This document shows positions 8,094 to 16,391 of a stretch of 64,000 nt of DNA, piece by piece. The stretch's first letter is position 1; every line of letters starts with the position of its first letter. Made by a program: the position numbers and the translations under genes. A model generated the notes under the pieces. That model searched no databases, was not told the DNA's origin, and worked only from the letters and a program-made list of their open reading frames with translations. This stretch comes from Frisingicoccus sp009929615 (lineage in GTDB: Bacteria > Bacillota > Clostridia > Lachnospirales > Lachnospiraceae): contig JAQUXR010000012.1 in the NCBI GenBank assembly GCA_028692275.1, forward strand, positions 5,669 to 69,668, in the 5' to 3' direction.

Positions 8094-8579
8094 ATGCAAT
8101 TAGTTATTACAATGAGCCGACGGTACGGTACAGGTGCCAGTGTGGTCGCAAAGGAATTATCTGAAAGACTTAATATTCCGGTATACGACAAAGTCGATGT
8201 GGAAGAAGAGATTCGTAAGAATGCTTTCGATACAGAGGCAGAAGTTATCCGGGGGTTGGCATCAAAGCCCTGCATTATTCTTGGACGTTGTGCATCAGAG
8301 ATTCTTAAAGAACAGTCCAATGTATTTAATATTTATGTGTGTGCAGATAAAGAAGACAGGATTCAGAGGATTATGAAGTTAGAATCCCTTTCTTATGACG
8401 ATGCATTAAAACGGATTACGGAAACAGATTCAGAACGGGAGAAGTATTACTATCAGCATACAGGGAGGACCTGGGGCGATGTAAGCGATTATCATATTAT
8501 TCTGGATACCAGTGAACTTGGTATTGAGAATTGTGCAGATATTCTGATTCGTTATTTTGAAAAAATGCAGTATATCTAA
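8094..8579 (+). CDS. Cytidylate kinase-like P-loop protein
   Basis: A 161-residue protein of the cytidylate-kinase-like family: MQLVITMSRRYGTGASVVAKELSERL is the family's degenerate P-loop start, followed by IILGRCASEIL and a basic lid-like segment (RIQRIMKLESLSYDDALKRITETD). It differs from genuine Cmk, which is also encoded in this window at 48501. The substrate is unproven. ATG 8094 follows AAGGGGGG by about 7 bases; the longer frame from 8022 overlaps the promoter and is rejected. The next small gene follows 25 bases on. Confidence 0.8.
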   Translation: MQLVITMSRRYGTGASVVAKELSERLNIPVYDKVDVEEEIRKNAFDTEAEVIRGLASKPCIILGRCASEILKEQSNVFNIYVCADKEDRIQRIMKLESLSYDDALKRITETDSEREKYYYQHTGRTWGDVSDYHIILDTSELGIENCADILIRYFEKMQYI

Positions 8580-8604
8580 TTTTATACATAACAGGATGGG
8601 TAAG

Positions 8605-8814
8605 ATGATGAAGATTGTTATTGGCGAGATTATGGAGAATGAAGTTCTGTGTGAAACAGATGAAGATTCGATGAAGCTGCCACGCAGCCTTTTTCCAAGA
8701 GGTGTGCACAGTGGAGATATTGCTGACTATGAAGATGGTGTCGTAACCATGTGGGACGAGGAACGTCAGGTGGAAGAAGAACAGCTGGCGATGTTTTTCA
8801 AAATGATGTGTTAA
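8605..8814 (+). CDS. Small acidic DUF3006-like protein
   Basis: A 69-residue protein (MMKIVIGEIMENEVLCETDED...LPRSLFPRGVHSGDIADYEDG) with the small beta-barrel pattern of DUF3006-type proteins: a strand, a turn, then LP-x-x-x-x-P-x-G-V-x-x-G-D. No function is known for the family. Two adjacent ATGs (8605, 8608) follow AGGATGGG at 8593-8600; either could be used. It lies 25 bases after the kinase-like gene and before a terminator, so the two genes form a short operon. Confidence 0.65.
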   Translation: MMKIVIGEIMENEVLCETDEDSMKLPRSLFPRGVHSGDIADYEDGVVTMWDEERQVEEEQLAMFFKMMC

Positions 8815-8826
8815 CATGAATATAAA

Positions 8827-8858
8827 GGGGCTTTCCTTCAGGAAAGCCTCTTTTTTAT
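8827..8858 (+). terminator. Rho-independent terminator
   Basis: GGGGCTTTCC (8827-8836), loop TTCA, GGAAAGCCTC (8841-8850), then TTTTTTAT. Confidence 0.9.
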
Positions 8859-8864
8859 ATTGCT

Positions 8865-9317
8865 TTAGGGAGCTTCTTTTCTATTTTCCGTGGACTGGGC
8901 ACGCATAAAGGTTTGGAGCATCTGGATTTGTTCCGGGGTGATATTCATATTCTTCATCCCGGTTAAATCAGCATTTTTAGTAAATTCGGCGTATTGATTA
9001 TACATACGTACAGCACTCAGCATATTTAAAAACTGGTCAATCTGCTCGGATTCAGCAGGAGCGCAGTACTTTTTAATATCCTTTAAAATTTCTTCCATCC
9101 CCGGGCGGCTGCCACTGGGAATTGAACAGATTGAGAGCTGTTCGCTGTCAAAGAGTTCCATGGTTTGTTTCAACTCAAGAATTCGGGCAAGCATGGCCAC
9201 CATTTTCCCGGAGGATGGGTCCATGTAAGAAACAGCAGCCTTGAGGACTTGGGAAGTGCCGCAGTAGGTTTCTTTGTCCAGTGCGGTCAGGGGCGGGGAT
9301 TCAGATACTTTTGACAT
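8865..9317 (-). CDS. Uncharacterised 150-residue soluble protein
   Basis: I do not recognise this protein. It is helical, has no signal peptide or membrane segment, three Cys, and a methionine-rich C-terminal half (GMKNMNITPEQIQMLQTFM). A clean site (GAGGTG) lies 5 bases before its ATG on the minus strand, and the frame is intact, so it is probably real. It lies downstream of the Gly/Cys-rich small protein on the same strand with a hairpin between them; weak read-through could link the two. Confidence 0.6.
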   Translation of the reverse strand: MSKVSESPPLTALDKETYCGTSQVLKAAVSYMDPSSGKMVAMLARILELKQTMELFDSEQLSICSIPSGSRPGMEEILKDIKKYCAPAESEQIDQFLNMLSAVRMYNQYAEFTKNADLTGMKNMNITPEQIQMLQTFMRAQSTENRKEAP

Positions 9318-9342
9318 AATTCACCTCAAATTTAAAATAGGA

Positions 9343-9366
9343 GAAAGGGTGCCAGGGCACCCTTTC
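9343..9366 (-). terminator. Hairpin after the Gly/Cys-rich gene
   Basis: GAAAGGGTGCC (9343-9353) and GGCACCCTTTC (9356-9366) form an 11-bp perfect stem. The run that follows in the minus direction (TCCTATTTTAA) is only moderately T-rich, so termination may be partial. Confidence 0.6.
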
Positions 9367-9389
9367 CTTGGTTAAAGAATAACGAAAGA

Positions 9390-9653
9390 TTAGCAGCAGC
9401 CGCATCCGTTGCCATTGCCGGTGAAGCAGGATAACAGCAGAATTAATAACAGCCAGTCACAGCTTGAACCATTGGATGAAGTAAGTCCTGTACAGCCACA
9501 TCCATTGCCATTGCCGTTTCCAAAGCAGCTAAGAATAAGAATAAGCCAGATTAAGGAACTGCTGTCCCCACCGCCGAAAATGGTACCAATACCTGTGTTG
9601 CATCCACAGCCACAATCATTATTGCCACAGCCAGTAGCAGCTAAATCACTCAT
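9390..9653 (-). CDS. Gly/Asn/Cys-rich small protein (high-cysteine, chorion-class-like), probably sporulation-associated
   Basis: An 87-residue protein with 14 Cys and many Gly and Asn. It contains two tandem units, each a Ser/Asp turn, a hydrophobic stretch ending LSCF, and a GNGNGCGC tail (residues about 32-54 and 64-87), after an N-terminal CGNNDCGCGC block. TTTGGAGG sits 5 bases before the ATG. Proteins of this composition in Lachnospiraceae are often labelled 'chorion class high-cysteine' and resemble YjcZ-type spore proteins. A sigma-K-like promoter precedes it. A role in spore coat assembly is inference from composition and promoter. Confidence 0.7.
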   Translation of the reverse strand: MSDLAATGCGNNDCGCGCNTGIGTIFGGGDSSSLIWLILILSCFGNGNGNGCGCTGLTSSNGSSCDWLLLILLLSCFTGNGNGCGCC

Positions 9654-9692
9654 TTTTTGCCTCCAAATTATATATGATGATTACTTTTGATT

Positions 9693-9719
9693 TATATTAT
9701 GTTGTTGGGCTTGTCTGGT
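9693..9719 (-). promoter_or_regulatory. Candidate sigma-K (or sigma-E) sporulation promoter
   Basis: On the minus strand CATAATATA (9701-9693) fits the CATAnnnTA -10 element, with AC (9719-9718) 16 bases upstream as the -35 element. It lies 40 bases before the Gly/Cys-rich gene. Confidence 0.45.
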
Positions 9720-9739
9720 TTACCCTTTTCGTTTAAACT
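9711..9739 (+). promoter_or_regulatory. Candidate sigma-A promoter for the methyltransferase gene
   Basis: TTGTCT (9711-9716), 17-base spacer, TAAACT (9734-9739), about 30 bases before the start at 9771. It overlaps the divergent sporulation-type promoter. Confidence 0.5.
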
Positions 9740-9770
9740 TTATTAAAAAGAGATAAAAGGGGCGTTTGTT

Positions 9771-10322
9771 ATGCAGATGGTTGAAATTGTTCATCATATA
9801 TTAGAAGAAATATTAAAGCCGGGAGACAGGGCAGTGGATGGAACAGCAGGAAATGGCTGGGATACGCTGAAACTGTGCCAGTTGGTTGGCGAAACAGGCA
9901 GAGTATATGGTTTCGATGTACAGGAAAGTGCTGTTTTAAAAACTGAAGAACGGCTGAAAGCTGCCGGATGTCTGAAGCAGGCAGAGCTTTTTTGCTGTTC
10001 CCACAGTGAAATTGACACAAAGGTACATGAAAAAATTAAAGCTTTTACATTGAATTTGGGATACCTTCCCGGAGGAGATAAACAGGTAGTTACTAAAAAA
10101 GATTCCACGATTAAGGCATTGGAAAAACTTTCGGAGATGTTAATGCCTGGGGGCGTGGGAACAATTTTAATTTATTATGGACATGAGGGTGGTATAGAAG
10201 AAAAAGAAGGTGTTGAAAAGTTTATGGCGGCCCTGCCGTCGGATTGGGGTCAGGTAAACCGGATGGAAACCGTTAATCGTAAAAATTGTCCGCCTATTTT
10301 ATATATTTTGGAGAAAAAATAA
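9771..10322 (+). CDS. mnmM: SAM-dependent methyltransferase, YtqB/MnmM-like
   Basis: A 183-residue class I methyltransferase. Motif I is AVDGTAGNGWDTLKL (about 22-36), followed by VYGFDVQ (acidic loop binding the ribose) and FTLNLGYLPGGDK, the N-L-G-Y-L-P motif of the YtqB family. The Bacillus homologue, renamed MnmM, methylates 5-aminomethyl-2-thiouridine at the tRNA wobble position; older annotation calls it a putative rRNA methylase. AAAAGGGG precedes ATG 9771 by about 8 bases. The gene is monocistronic by spacing. Confidence 0.82.
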   Translation: MQMVEIVHHILEEILKPGDRAVDGTAGNGWDTLKLCQLVGETGRVYGFDVQESAVLKTEERLKAAGCLKQAELFCCSHSEIDTKVHEKIKAFTLNLGYLPGGDKQVVTKKDSTIKALEKLSEMLMPGGVGTILIYYGHEGGIEEKEGVEKFMAALPSDWGQVNRMETVNRKNCPPILYILEKK

Positions 10323-10368
10323 AAATTTTGTTTTCTGTCAGGCTTCGACAAATTTCGCAGATTCTTCA

Positions 10369-10377
10369 TGTTATAAT
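10369..10377 (+). promoter_or_regulatory. Extended -10 promoter element
   Basis: TGTTATAAT is an extended -10 element 32 bases before the XRE gene. No good -35 hexamer is present at the right distance. Confidence 0.5.
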
Positions 10378-10408
10378 CGGATATATCTTAAAATAAGGAG
10401 AATGACTT

Positions 10409-10642
10409 ATGAAGACAGATGAACACAAGATGACCCAATTAGGATATGCATTGCGGGAATATCGGGTAAGACGAAACATGACTCAGCAGGAACTGGCGGA
10501 ACAGCTTGGTGTGAGCACGAATACGATTCACCTATGGGAAACCAAGGTCTGTAAGCCCTCTATGGGTTCCTTGCTGTTACTTTCAGACCTGCTCGAAATT
10601 TCCCTTCTGGATATTATTTCCAAGTCTAAAAAGGATTATTGA
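10409..10642 (+). CDS. XRE-family helix-turn-helix regulator
   Basis: A 77-residue single-domain Cro/CI-type regulator: LREYRVRRNMTQQELAEQLGVSTNTIHLWETKVCKPSMGSLLLLSDLLEISL is the complete five-helix domain, with nothing but a short Lys-rich tail after it. The spacing AAGGAG-8-ATG is good. It stands before galE with 84 bases between them. Its target is unknown; autoregulation or action on galE is possible but nothing in the sequence shows it. Confidence 0.85.
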   Translation: MKTDEHKMTQLGYALREYRVRRNMTQQELAEQLGVSTNTIHLWETKVCKPSMGSLLLLSDLLEISLLDIISKSKKDY

Positions 10643-10726
10643 TTACATATGCTGGGTGGATATTTTTCAAAAATATGTTATACTAATAAGAAATATTGAA
10701 TCTGCAGAAGAAAAAGGAGAAAGAAT

Positions 10727-11746
10727 ATGTCTATATTAGTTACCGGCGGAGCCGGATATATCGGAAGCCATACATGTGTTGAGCTTTTGAAAGCAGGTTA
10801 TGAAGTTGTTGTTGTGGATAATCTATGTAATTCCTGTAAGGAAGCTCTGGACAGGGTTCAGGAGATTGCCGGAAAAACTTTAAAGTTTTATGAGATAGAT
10901 GTTCTGGACAGAGAAGGTCTGAATAAAGTCTTCGATGCCGAGAACATTGATTCTGTTATTCATTTTGCCGGTTTAAAAGCTGTTGGTGAATCCGTTGTTA
11001 AACCATTGGAGTATTATTATAATAATATCACAGGAACTCTCGTATTATGTGACGTTATGCGTAACCATGGTGTTAAAAGTATTGTTTTCAGTTCATCAGC
11101 TACTGTTTATGGAACGCCTGCATTTATTCCGATTACTGAGGAATGTCCGAAGGGAACCTGTACGAATCCTTATGGATGGACGAAATCCATGCTGGAGCAG
11201 ATTTTGACAGATTTACACACAGCAGACCCGGAGTGGAAGGTTGTGTTACTCCGCTACTTTAATCCGATCGGTGCACATGAGAGTGGACGTATTGGCGAGA
11301 ATCCAAAAGGAATTCCGAACAACCTTGTACCTTATATTACACAGGTTGCTGTTGGGAAACTTGAATCTTTAGGTGTCTTCGGTGATGACTATGATACTCC
11401 GGATGGTACGGGTGTAAGAGATTATATTCATGTTGTTGACCTGGCTATTGGTCATGTTAAAGCTATTGAGAAGATGGCTGCAGTTCATGACGGTGTTTTG
11501 ATTTATAATCTGGGCACAGGTATTGGTTACAGTGTGCTGGATATTGTTAAAGGTTTTGAGAAGGCTGTTGGAAAAGAAATTCCGTATACCATTAAACCCA
11601 GAAGACTTGGTGATATTGCGACCTGTTATTCAGATGCTTCATTGGCTAAGAAAGAACTTGGCTGGGAAGCTGAACGGAATCTGGAACAGATGTGTGCCGA
11701 TTCATGGAGATGGCAGAAGAATAACCCAGAAGGTTATATAGAGTAG
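10727..11746 (+). CDS. galE: UDP-glucose 4-epimerase
   Basis: A 339-residue short-chain dehydrogenase of normal GalE length. It has the NAD-binding GGAGYIGSH at the N-terminus, VVDNL, the FSSSATVYG segment and the catalytic Y-x-x-x-K in NPYGWTKSMLEQ, then RYFNPIGAHESGRIGE and the sugar-binding YDTPDGTGVRDYIHVVDLA. It interconverts UDP-glucose and UDP-galactose in the Leloir pathway and supplies UDP-galactose for envelope glycans. AAAGGAGAAAG precedes ATG. An extended -10 (TGTTATACT, 10676-10684) lies upstream and a terminator follows, so it is likely transcribed alone. Confidence 0.96.
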   Translation: MSILVTGGAGYIGSHTCVELLKAGYEVVVVDNLCNSCKEALDRVQEIAGKTLKFYEIDVLDREGLNKVFDAENIDSVIHFAGLKAVGESVVKPLEYYYNNITGTLVLCDVMRNHGVKSIVFSSSATVYGTPAFIPITEECPKGTCTNPYGWTKSMLEQILTDLHTADPEWKVVLLRYFNPIGAHESGRIGENPKGIPNNLVPYITQVAVGKLESLGVFGDDYDTPDGTGVRDYIHVVDLAIGHVKAIEKMAAVHDGVLIYNLGTGIGYSVLDIVKGFEKAVGKEIPYTIKPRRLGDIATCYSDASLAKKELGWEAERNLEQMCADSWRWQKNNPEGYIE

Positions 11747-11766
11747 ATATAGTAGATACGAATGAA

Positions 11767-11800
11767 AAGATTCTGTGATAAGCAGAATCTTTTTGTTTTA
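11767..11800 (+). terminator. Rho-independent terminator
   Basis: AAAGATTCTG (11767-11776) and CAGAATCTTT (11783-11792) form the stem, followed by TTGTTTTA. It closes galE. Confidence 0.88.
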
Positions 11801-11805
11801 TCATA

Positions 11806-11834
11806 TTGAATGTAAATCTTGAAAAGATTATAAT
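11806..11834 (+). promoter_or_regulatory. Sigma-A type promoter
   Basis: TTGAAT (11806-11811), 17-base spacer, consensus TATAAT (11829-11834), 40 bases before the hybrid kinase gene. Confidence 0.8.
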
Positions 11835-11874
11835 AAAGATAAGATTATCTGAAAACTAACTTGCGGGGAAAATA

Positions 11875-14800
11875 ATGAGAGAATATTTGGAAAAGAAAAT
11901 TCAGGGAGCATCTGTTCCGAAAAACACCTTCGAACAATATAGTAGTGAGGTATGGGAAGATAACTTTTCATCATTGAAATTCTTGTGTTTTATTGGTATG
12001 GTGGTAAGTTATATCCTTGTTTTTTTATGCCTTCCTTTTATTAGAATCCTTGAAATGATATCTTTTTATCTGAGCATAGCCATTCTATTTACGATTGTGT
12101 ATATCTTGCTTCTTACGGTCTTTACCATGCATAAGAAGCTTCTTTTGCCTATCTATTATATTTTCCTGATTTTATTATTTTTGATAGGTATTATTACAGG
12201 CACCTATGGCGGACCTACGACAAATGCGACAACGATTTTAATTTTCATGCTGATTTTTCCATTATGTATTATTGACAGGCCATGGCGGTTGAACTGTCTT
12301 CTTGGTGTTGTAACCGCTGTCTTTTGCGTAGCTGATATTTATGTGAAGTCGGGAGAAATTTTATCGCTGGATATCGCAAATACGGTTGTTGTTTGTTTTT
12401 TGAGTATGTTTTTTGCTTCAATGAATGTCCGGAGAAAGCTGCATGGATTTGAACTTCGAAGACGTGAAAGAGAAGCTGCCAGCAAAAAGGATGCGTTCAT
12501 TAATGCCATTCCGACAGGAATTGCTATTTACGAAATACGTCAGACGGAAGTGAAACAGGTATTTATGAATGACAGCTATTTTGGACTTATGGGGGATAGC
12601 CGGGAGAGCCGGATGCGTCGGTCTAAGGGAGATTTCATGAATAATATTTACCCGGAAGATCAGGAGAAGGTTAAAGAATCTGTTCGTCATATTCTTGAGG
12701 GAGCATCACAAACAGCTGTGACCTGTCGGGCGATAAAGGGCGATGGCTCGCTTTTATGGGTTCGTTTTACAGCTTCAGTAGCAGAACGATGTGAAGATTT
12801 CATTCTTGTTTATACAGCCTACGTAAGTATGGAGGAAGAAGTTCAGAGTAAAAATGCCTTAGAACAGAGTCAGACACTTTTAGAATCAGCTATTCAAAGT
12901 GCAGATATGACGGTTTTTGAATATGACTGTATCAGACGCCGGATTATTCAAAGAGAAAGTTCTATAGAAAAACATGGATTAAAAACGATTATAGAGGACG
13001 TTCCTGAGAGTCTTATAGTCTCCGGGTATTGCCATAAGGATTCTGCAGATTCCTATAGAGATATGTTTGAACGTCTTCATCAGACCGGGACTACTGTTCA
13101 GGGTGAGTTCTATGTAAAGCAGAAGAACTCTTTAGGATATTGGTGGGAACATGTAATACTCACGCCTATATTTGATGAAAAAGGGAATATGATTAAGGCC
13201 GTTGGGACCTCTATGGATGTAACAGAGCGTAAGGAAAAAGAGAAGCGGTATTATCAGCAGATTGGAATTATGTCCAGCAGTGCGGAGAACAATCTGATTA
13301 CTAAGATACAGTACAATCTGACCCGGAGAGAAATCGTCTATGCTTCGGCTATGCGGGATGATGCGATTCTGATACAGGAGAATGAAGGTTTTGAAACGGT
13401 GTTGGATAAGCTGGTTCCGGTGGTTGTAGGGGATAAAAGCCGAAAAAGAGTACTTGAGGCTTTAGACAGGGATAGGTTACTTCGGAATTTTGCTGCAGGA
13501 GCAGTGGAGGAAGAGATTGAATATAAACGACGTGTACCGGGGGCCGCAATCACTTTTGCAAAGATGAGATGTTTGATGTCAGCCGATCCTCAGACAAATG
13601 ATATCATGCTTTTTATTTATTGTTATGACAATACAGAGCGTATGATTGAAGAGAAGATTGTTGAGCAGCTTGGTTCCAGTGAATATGATGTGATTGGTAT
13701 TATAGACGTAGCAACAGGGGATTATGTTGTTAAAAATATGAAAGAGATACATAGGAAGGATATTCCACCAGCAGGCAATGACTTTTATGGTATGTGTGAG
13801 AGGGTTATTCGTCATACAGTTGTACCGGAGAATCAAAAGGAGATGTTGGAGAATATACACCTGGAGAATATTATTTACCAGCTGGCAGATAATGAGTCCT
13901 ATGCATTTCCGTATTCTGTCTTGGGCAGAGAAAAAAAGATTTTGCGGAAGAAACTTCAGTTTCGATATTTAGACCAGAGTAAATCTTCGATTCTTTATAC
14001 CTGTAGTGATATTACAGATATATATCAGCAGGAGCAGGAACAACTTCAAAAGATTCAGAGGGCACTTGTTGAGGCGAAACAGGCAACTCAGGCTAAAACA
14101 GATTTCCTGTCACGTATGAGCCATGATATACGAACACCATTAAATGCTATTCTGGGGTCCGCATCCCTTGCACAGGATGAAACGGACGATTCAGAGGCTG
14201 TTAGAAATTATCTGGAAACCATTGAATCTTCAGGTCGATTTTTACTGGGACTCATCAATGATATTTTGGATATCAGCAAAATCGAGAGTGGTAAGATTGA
14301 ACTCAGGCCGGAAGTGTGTCGGGTATCTGACTTTGCTCATAGTGTGGAAATGGCCATTCGACCTTTGATGGAGAAGAAACATATTGAGTTTATTTTTAAG
14401 ATGAATTGTGGCTTTCATACCATATTTGTTGATAAGCTGCGTCATCAGCAGATTTTCTTTAATTTGCTTTCAAATGCAGCCAAGTATACACCGGAAGGCG
14501 GCAGGGTAGAGTATACGACGGAAGCAATACCGGCACCGGAAGGTATGGTGGGTGTACGAAATACAGTGAGGGATAATGGCATTGGTATGACGGAGGCTTA
14601 TATGAGCCATCTGTTTGAACCTTTCACCAGAGATAATAACGCGGTTATAAACCAGACGGAAGGCAGTGGTCTGGGGCTTGCTATTGTGAAAAATATCGTA
14701 GATGCCATGGGTGGAAGGATTCATGTGAATAGTGAACTAGGCAAGGGCTTTGAGTTTATTGTGGACCTTTATATGCCGCTGGTGGCAGCTGAGAAACAGC

Positions 14801-15219
14801 TCGATAGAAAACCGGTAAATCAGGATGAAAGGATTCTTAAGGGGAAACAGGTTCTGTTGGTTGAGGATAATGTTATTAATACGCGGATTGCTTCAAAACT
14901 GCTGGAGAAAAAAGGATGTGTCGTGATATCAGCAGTTAATGGGCAGGAGGCTGTGGATGTTTTCAGGGAAGCAGAAGCAGGAGCAATTGATTTGATTTTA
15001 ATGGATATTCGTATGCCAGTGATGAATGGTCTGGAGGCGGCCCGCAGTATTCGGGAACTCAAGAAGGCAGATTCGGCGACGGTTCCGATTATTGCCATGA
15101 CAGCGGATGCTTTTAGTGAGGATATTATTAAAACGGAGGAAGCAGGTATGAATGGGCATTTGCCGAAACCTGTTGAGCCGGACAAGCTGTATCAGATTTT
15201 GATTGAGAATCTGACGTAA
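11875..15219 (+). CDS. Hybrid sensor histidine kinase/response regulator with multiple PAS domains
   Basis: An 1114-residue protein. A block of about five to six transmembrane helices (residues ~35-185) leads to PAS-like modules (about 205-320 with FMNDSYFGLMG...; 335-450 with WWEHVILTPIFDEKGNMIKAVGTSMDVTERK; two more divergent ones to ~735). The kinase core has H-box SRMSHDIRTPLNAI (His750), N-box FFNLLSNAAKYT, DNGIGM, and EGSGLGLAIVKNIV. A receiver domain (about 990-1110) carries LLVEDN, phosphoacceptor Asp1044 (LILMDIRMPVMNG) and LPKPV. No histidine phosphotransferase domain or partner regulator is encoded nearby, so the output is unknown. The start ATG follows GCGGGGAAAAT. Ligand unknown. 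Confidence 0.93.
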   Translation: MREYLEKKIQGASVPKNTFEQYSSEVWEDNFSSLKFLCFIGMVVSYILVFLCLPFIRILEMISFYLSIAILFTIVYILLLTVFTMHKKLLLPIYYIFLILLFLIGIITGTYGGPTTNATTILIFMLIFPLCIIDRPWRLNCLLGVVTAVFCVADIYVKSGEILSLDIANTVVVCFLSMFFASMNVRRKLHGFELRRREREAASKKDAFINAIPTGIAIYEIRQTEVKQVFMNDSYFGLMGDSRESRMRRSKGDFMNNIYPEDQEKVKESVRHILEGASQTAVTCRAIKGDGSLLWVRFTASVAERCEDFILVYTAYVSMEEEVQSKNALEQSQTLLESAIQSADMTVFEYDCIRRRIIQRESSIEKHGLKTIIEDVPESLIVSGYCHKDSADSYRDMFERLHQTGTTVQGEFYVKQKNSLGYWWEHVILTPIFDEKGNMIKAVGTSMDVTERKEKEKRYYQQIGIMSSSAENNLITKIQYNLTRREIVYASAMRDDAILIQENEGFETVLDKLVPVVVGDKSRKRVLEALDRDRLLRNFAAGAVEEEIEYKRRVPGAAITFAKMRCLMSADPQTNDIMLFIYCYDNTERMIEEKIVEQLGSSEYDVIGIIDVATGDYVVKNMKEIHRKDIPPAGNDFYGMCERVIRHTVVPENQKEMLENIHLENIIYQLADNESYAFPYSVLGREKKILRKKLQFRYLDQSKSSILYTCSDITDIYQQEQEQLQKIQRALVEAKQATQAKTDFLSRMSHDIRTPLNAILGSASLAQDETDDSEAVRNYLETIESSGRFLLGLINDILDISKIESGKIELRPEVCRVSDFAHSVEMAIRPLMEKKHIEFIFKMNCGFHTIFVDKLRHQQIFFNLLSNAAKYTPEGGRVEYTTEAIPAPEGMVGVRNTVRDNGIGMTEAYMSHLFEPFTRDNNAVINQTEGSGLGLAIVKNIVDAMGGRIHVNSELGKGFEFIVDLYMPLVAAEKQLDRKPVNQDERILKGKQVLLVEDNVINTRIASKLLEKKGCVVISAVNGQEAVDVFREAEAGAIDLILMDIRMPVMNGLEAARSIRELKKADSATVPIIAMTADAFSEDIIKTEEAGMNGHLPKPVEPDKLYQILIENLT

Positions 15220-15265
15220 AATTCATCGGCTACGGTGTTTGGAATTGTATTAACGGTTATTTATT

Positions 15266-15308
15266 TAAGGAGAGAGGCATAGTTAAACTATGATCTCTCT
15301 CCTTTTTA
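15266..15308. terminator. Bidirectional Rho-independent terminator
   Basis: AAGGAGAGAG with CATAGTT pairs with AACTATG and CTCTCTCCTT, followed by TTTT; the reverse strand also has a T-rich side. It separates the convergent hybrid kinase and subtilase genes. Confidence 0.85.
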
Positions 15309-15325
15309 TGAGATAGGAAATTTCT

Positions 15326-16261
15326 TTATTTGCAGGATGAATCATCGGGGGCATGCAGTAGTTTTTCAACATGAATCAACCCGTAGCCCTGCTGATTGCG
15401 GGGCAGATGGAGGTCTGTTGCTGTCGCCTGGATATAATGTTTGACTTCTTCATTTGTTAAGTGAGGATATTTGCTCAAAAAAAGAGCGGCGGCCCCAGAT
15501 ACAATGGGTGTCGCCATAGAGGTTCCACTGCGGGCGGTATAGGTGCCTTCACTGTTATAATAGGGAGGGCTGCAGGAAATAATGTCTGAACCGGGAGCAA
15601 CCACATCCGGTTTTTGAATCATGCGCCGTGTAGGACCTCTCCCTGAATAATTATGAATCCGGCTTCCACCCAGCAGTACTGTTTTGTGGTCATCAGAAGA
15701 GCCGACAGTGATGACTTTCCTGCTGATACCGGGAGAAGTGACAGACATGCTTTTAGGCCCATTATTCCCGGCGGCGACAACAACAACAATACCACTGTCC
15801 CAGGCCGCATTGACACTTTGAACAAGAACAGATTTTTCCTCGTCAACTTCAGTATTTTCAGAACCGACAGAAATATTCAGTATACGGATATTATAGAGCT
15901 GACGGTTATCAATGACCCAGCGGATGGCTTTTAAAATATGATTGATGGAGCCATTTCCTTTGGAATCCAGTATTTTTCCAACAATTAAGTGAGCCTCAGG
16001 GGCGATGCCCCGGTAGCGTCCTTCTGAAAGGGACCCGTTGCCGGCAATAATGCCGCATACATGGGTGCCATGACCGTTATCATCATAATAACCGGGTTGT
16101 TTTTTAATAAAATCTTTGAAGGCAGTAATTCTATTTAAAGGAAAACGAAAATCTTTGTGGGGATAAATACCGGTATCCAGGACGGCGACACCTATGGATT
16201 TTCCGGTATAGGGAAACAATGCCGGATTGTCCGCATGAATGACTTTTCTGGCCTGATACAT
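15326..16261 (-). CDS. Subtilisin-like (S8) serine protease without signal peptide
   Basis: A 311-residue peptidase with the full catalytic set: Asp29 in VAVLDTGI, His64 in NGHGTHVCG, oxyanion Asn in AAGNNGP, and Ser248 in SGTSMATPIVSG. There is no signal peptide, propeptide or extra domain; the sequence begins about 25 residues before the catalytic Asp. This matches intracellular or AprX-like subtilases rather than exported ones. The substrate is unknown; roles in sporulation-related or stress proteolysis are possible. The upstream site (AGGCGATT) is weak. Convergent with the hybrid kinase and divergent from icd. Confidence 0.9.
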   Translation of the reverse strand: MYQARKVIHADNPALFPYTGKSIGVAVLDTGIYPHKDFRFPLNRITAFKDFIKKQPGYYDDNGHGTHVCGIIAGNGSLSEGRYRGIAPEAHLIVGKILDSKGNGSINHILKAIRWVIDNRQLYNIRILNISVGSENTEVDEEKSVLVQSVNAAWDSGIVVVVAAGNNGPKSMSVTSPGISRKVITVGSSDDHKTVLLGGSRIHNYSGRGPTRRMIQKPDVVAPGSDIISCSPPYYNSEGTYTARSGTSMATPIVSGAAALFLSKYPHLTNEEVKHYIQATATDLHLPRNQQGYGLIHVEKLLHAPDDSSCK

Positions 16262-16330
16262 AGAATCGCCTGTTTTTTAATATAATATATGTATTTTTAT
16301 TAGAAAAATTGAATGTCTTCTAAAATATTC

Positions 16331-16359
16331 TTGCATAATCTAAAAAGTTATTATATGAT
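16331..16359 (+). promoter_or_regulatory. Sigma-A type promoter of the isocitrate dehydrogenase gene
   Basis: TTGCAT (16331-16336), 17-base spacer, TATGAT (16354-16359). Confidence 0.75.
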
Positions 16360-16391
16360 GGGGTTTAGAGTTAATGTTAGGAGGAAGACCT

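Noticed and set aside
9409..9690. Pro/Gln-rich plus-strand frame opposite the high-Cys protein
   Set aside because: Its composition is the antisense image of Gly/Cys codons; the minus frame has a good ribosome binding site.
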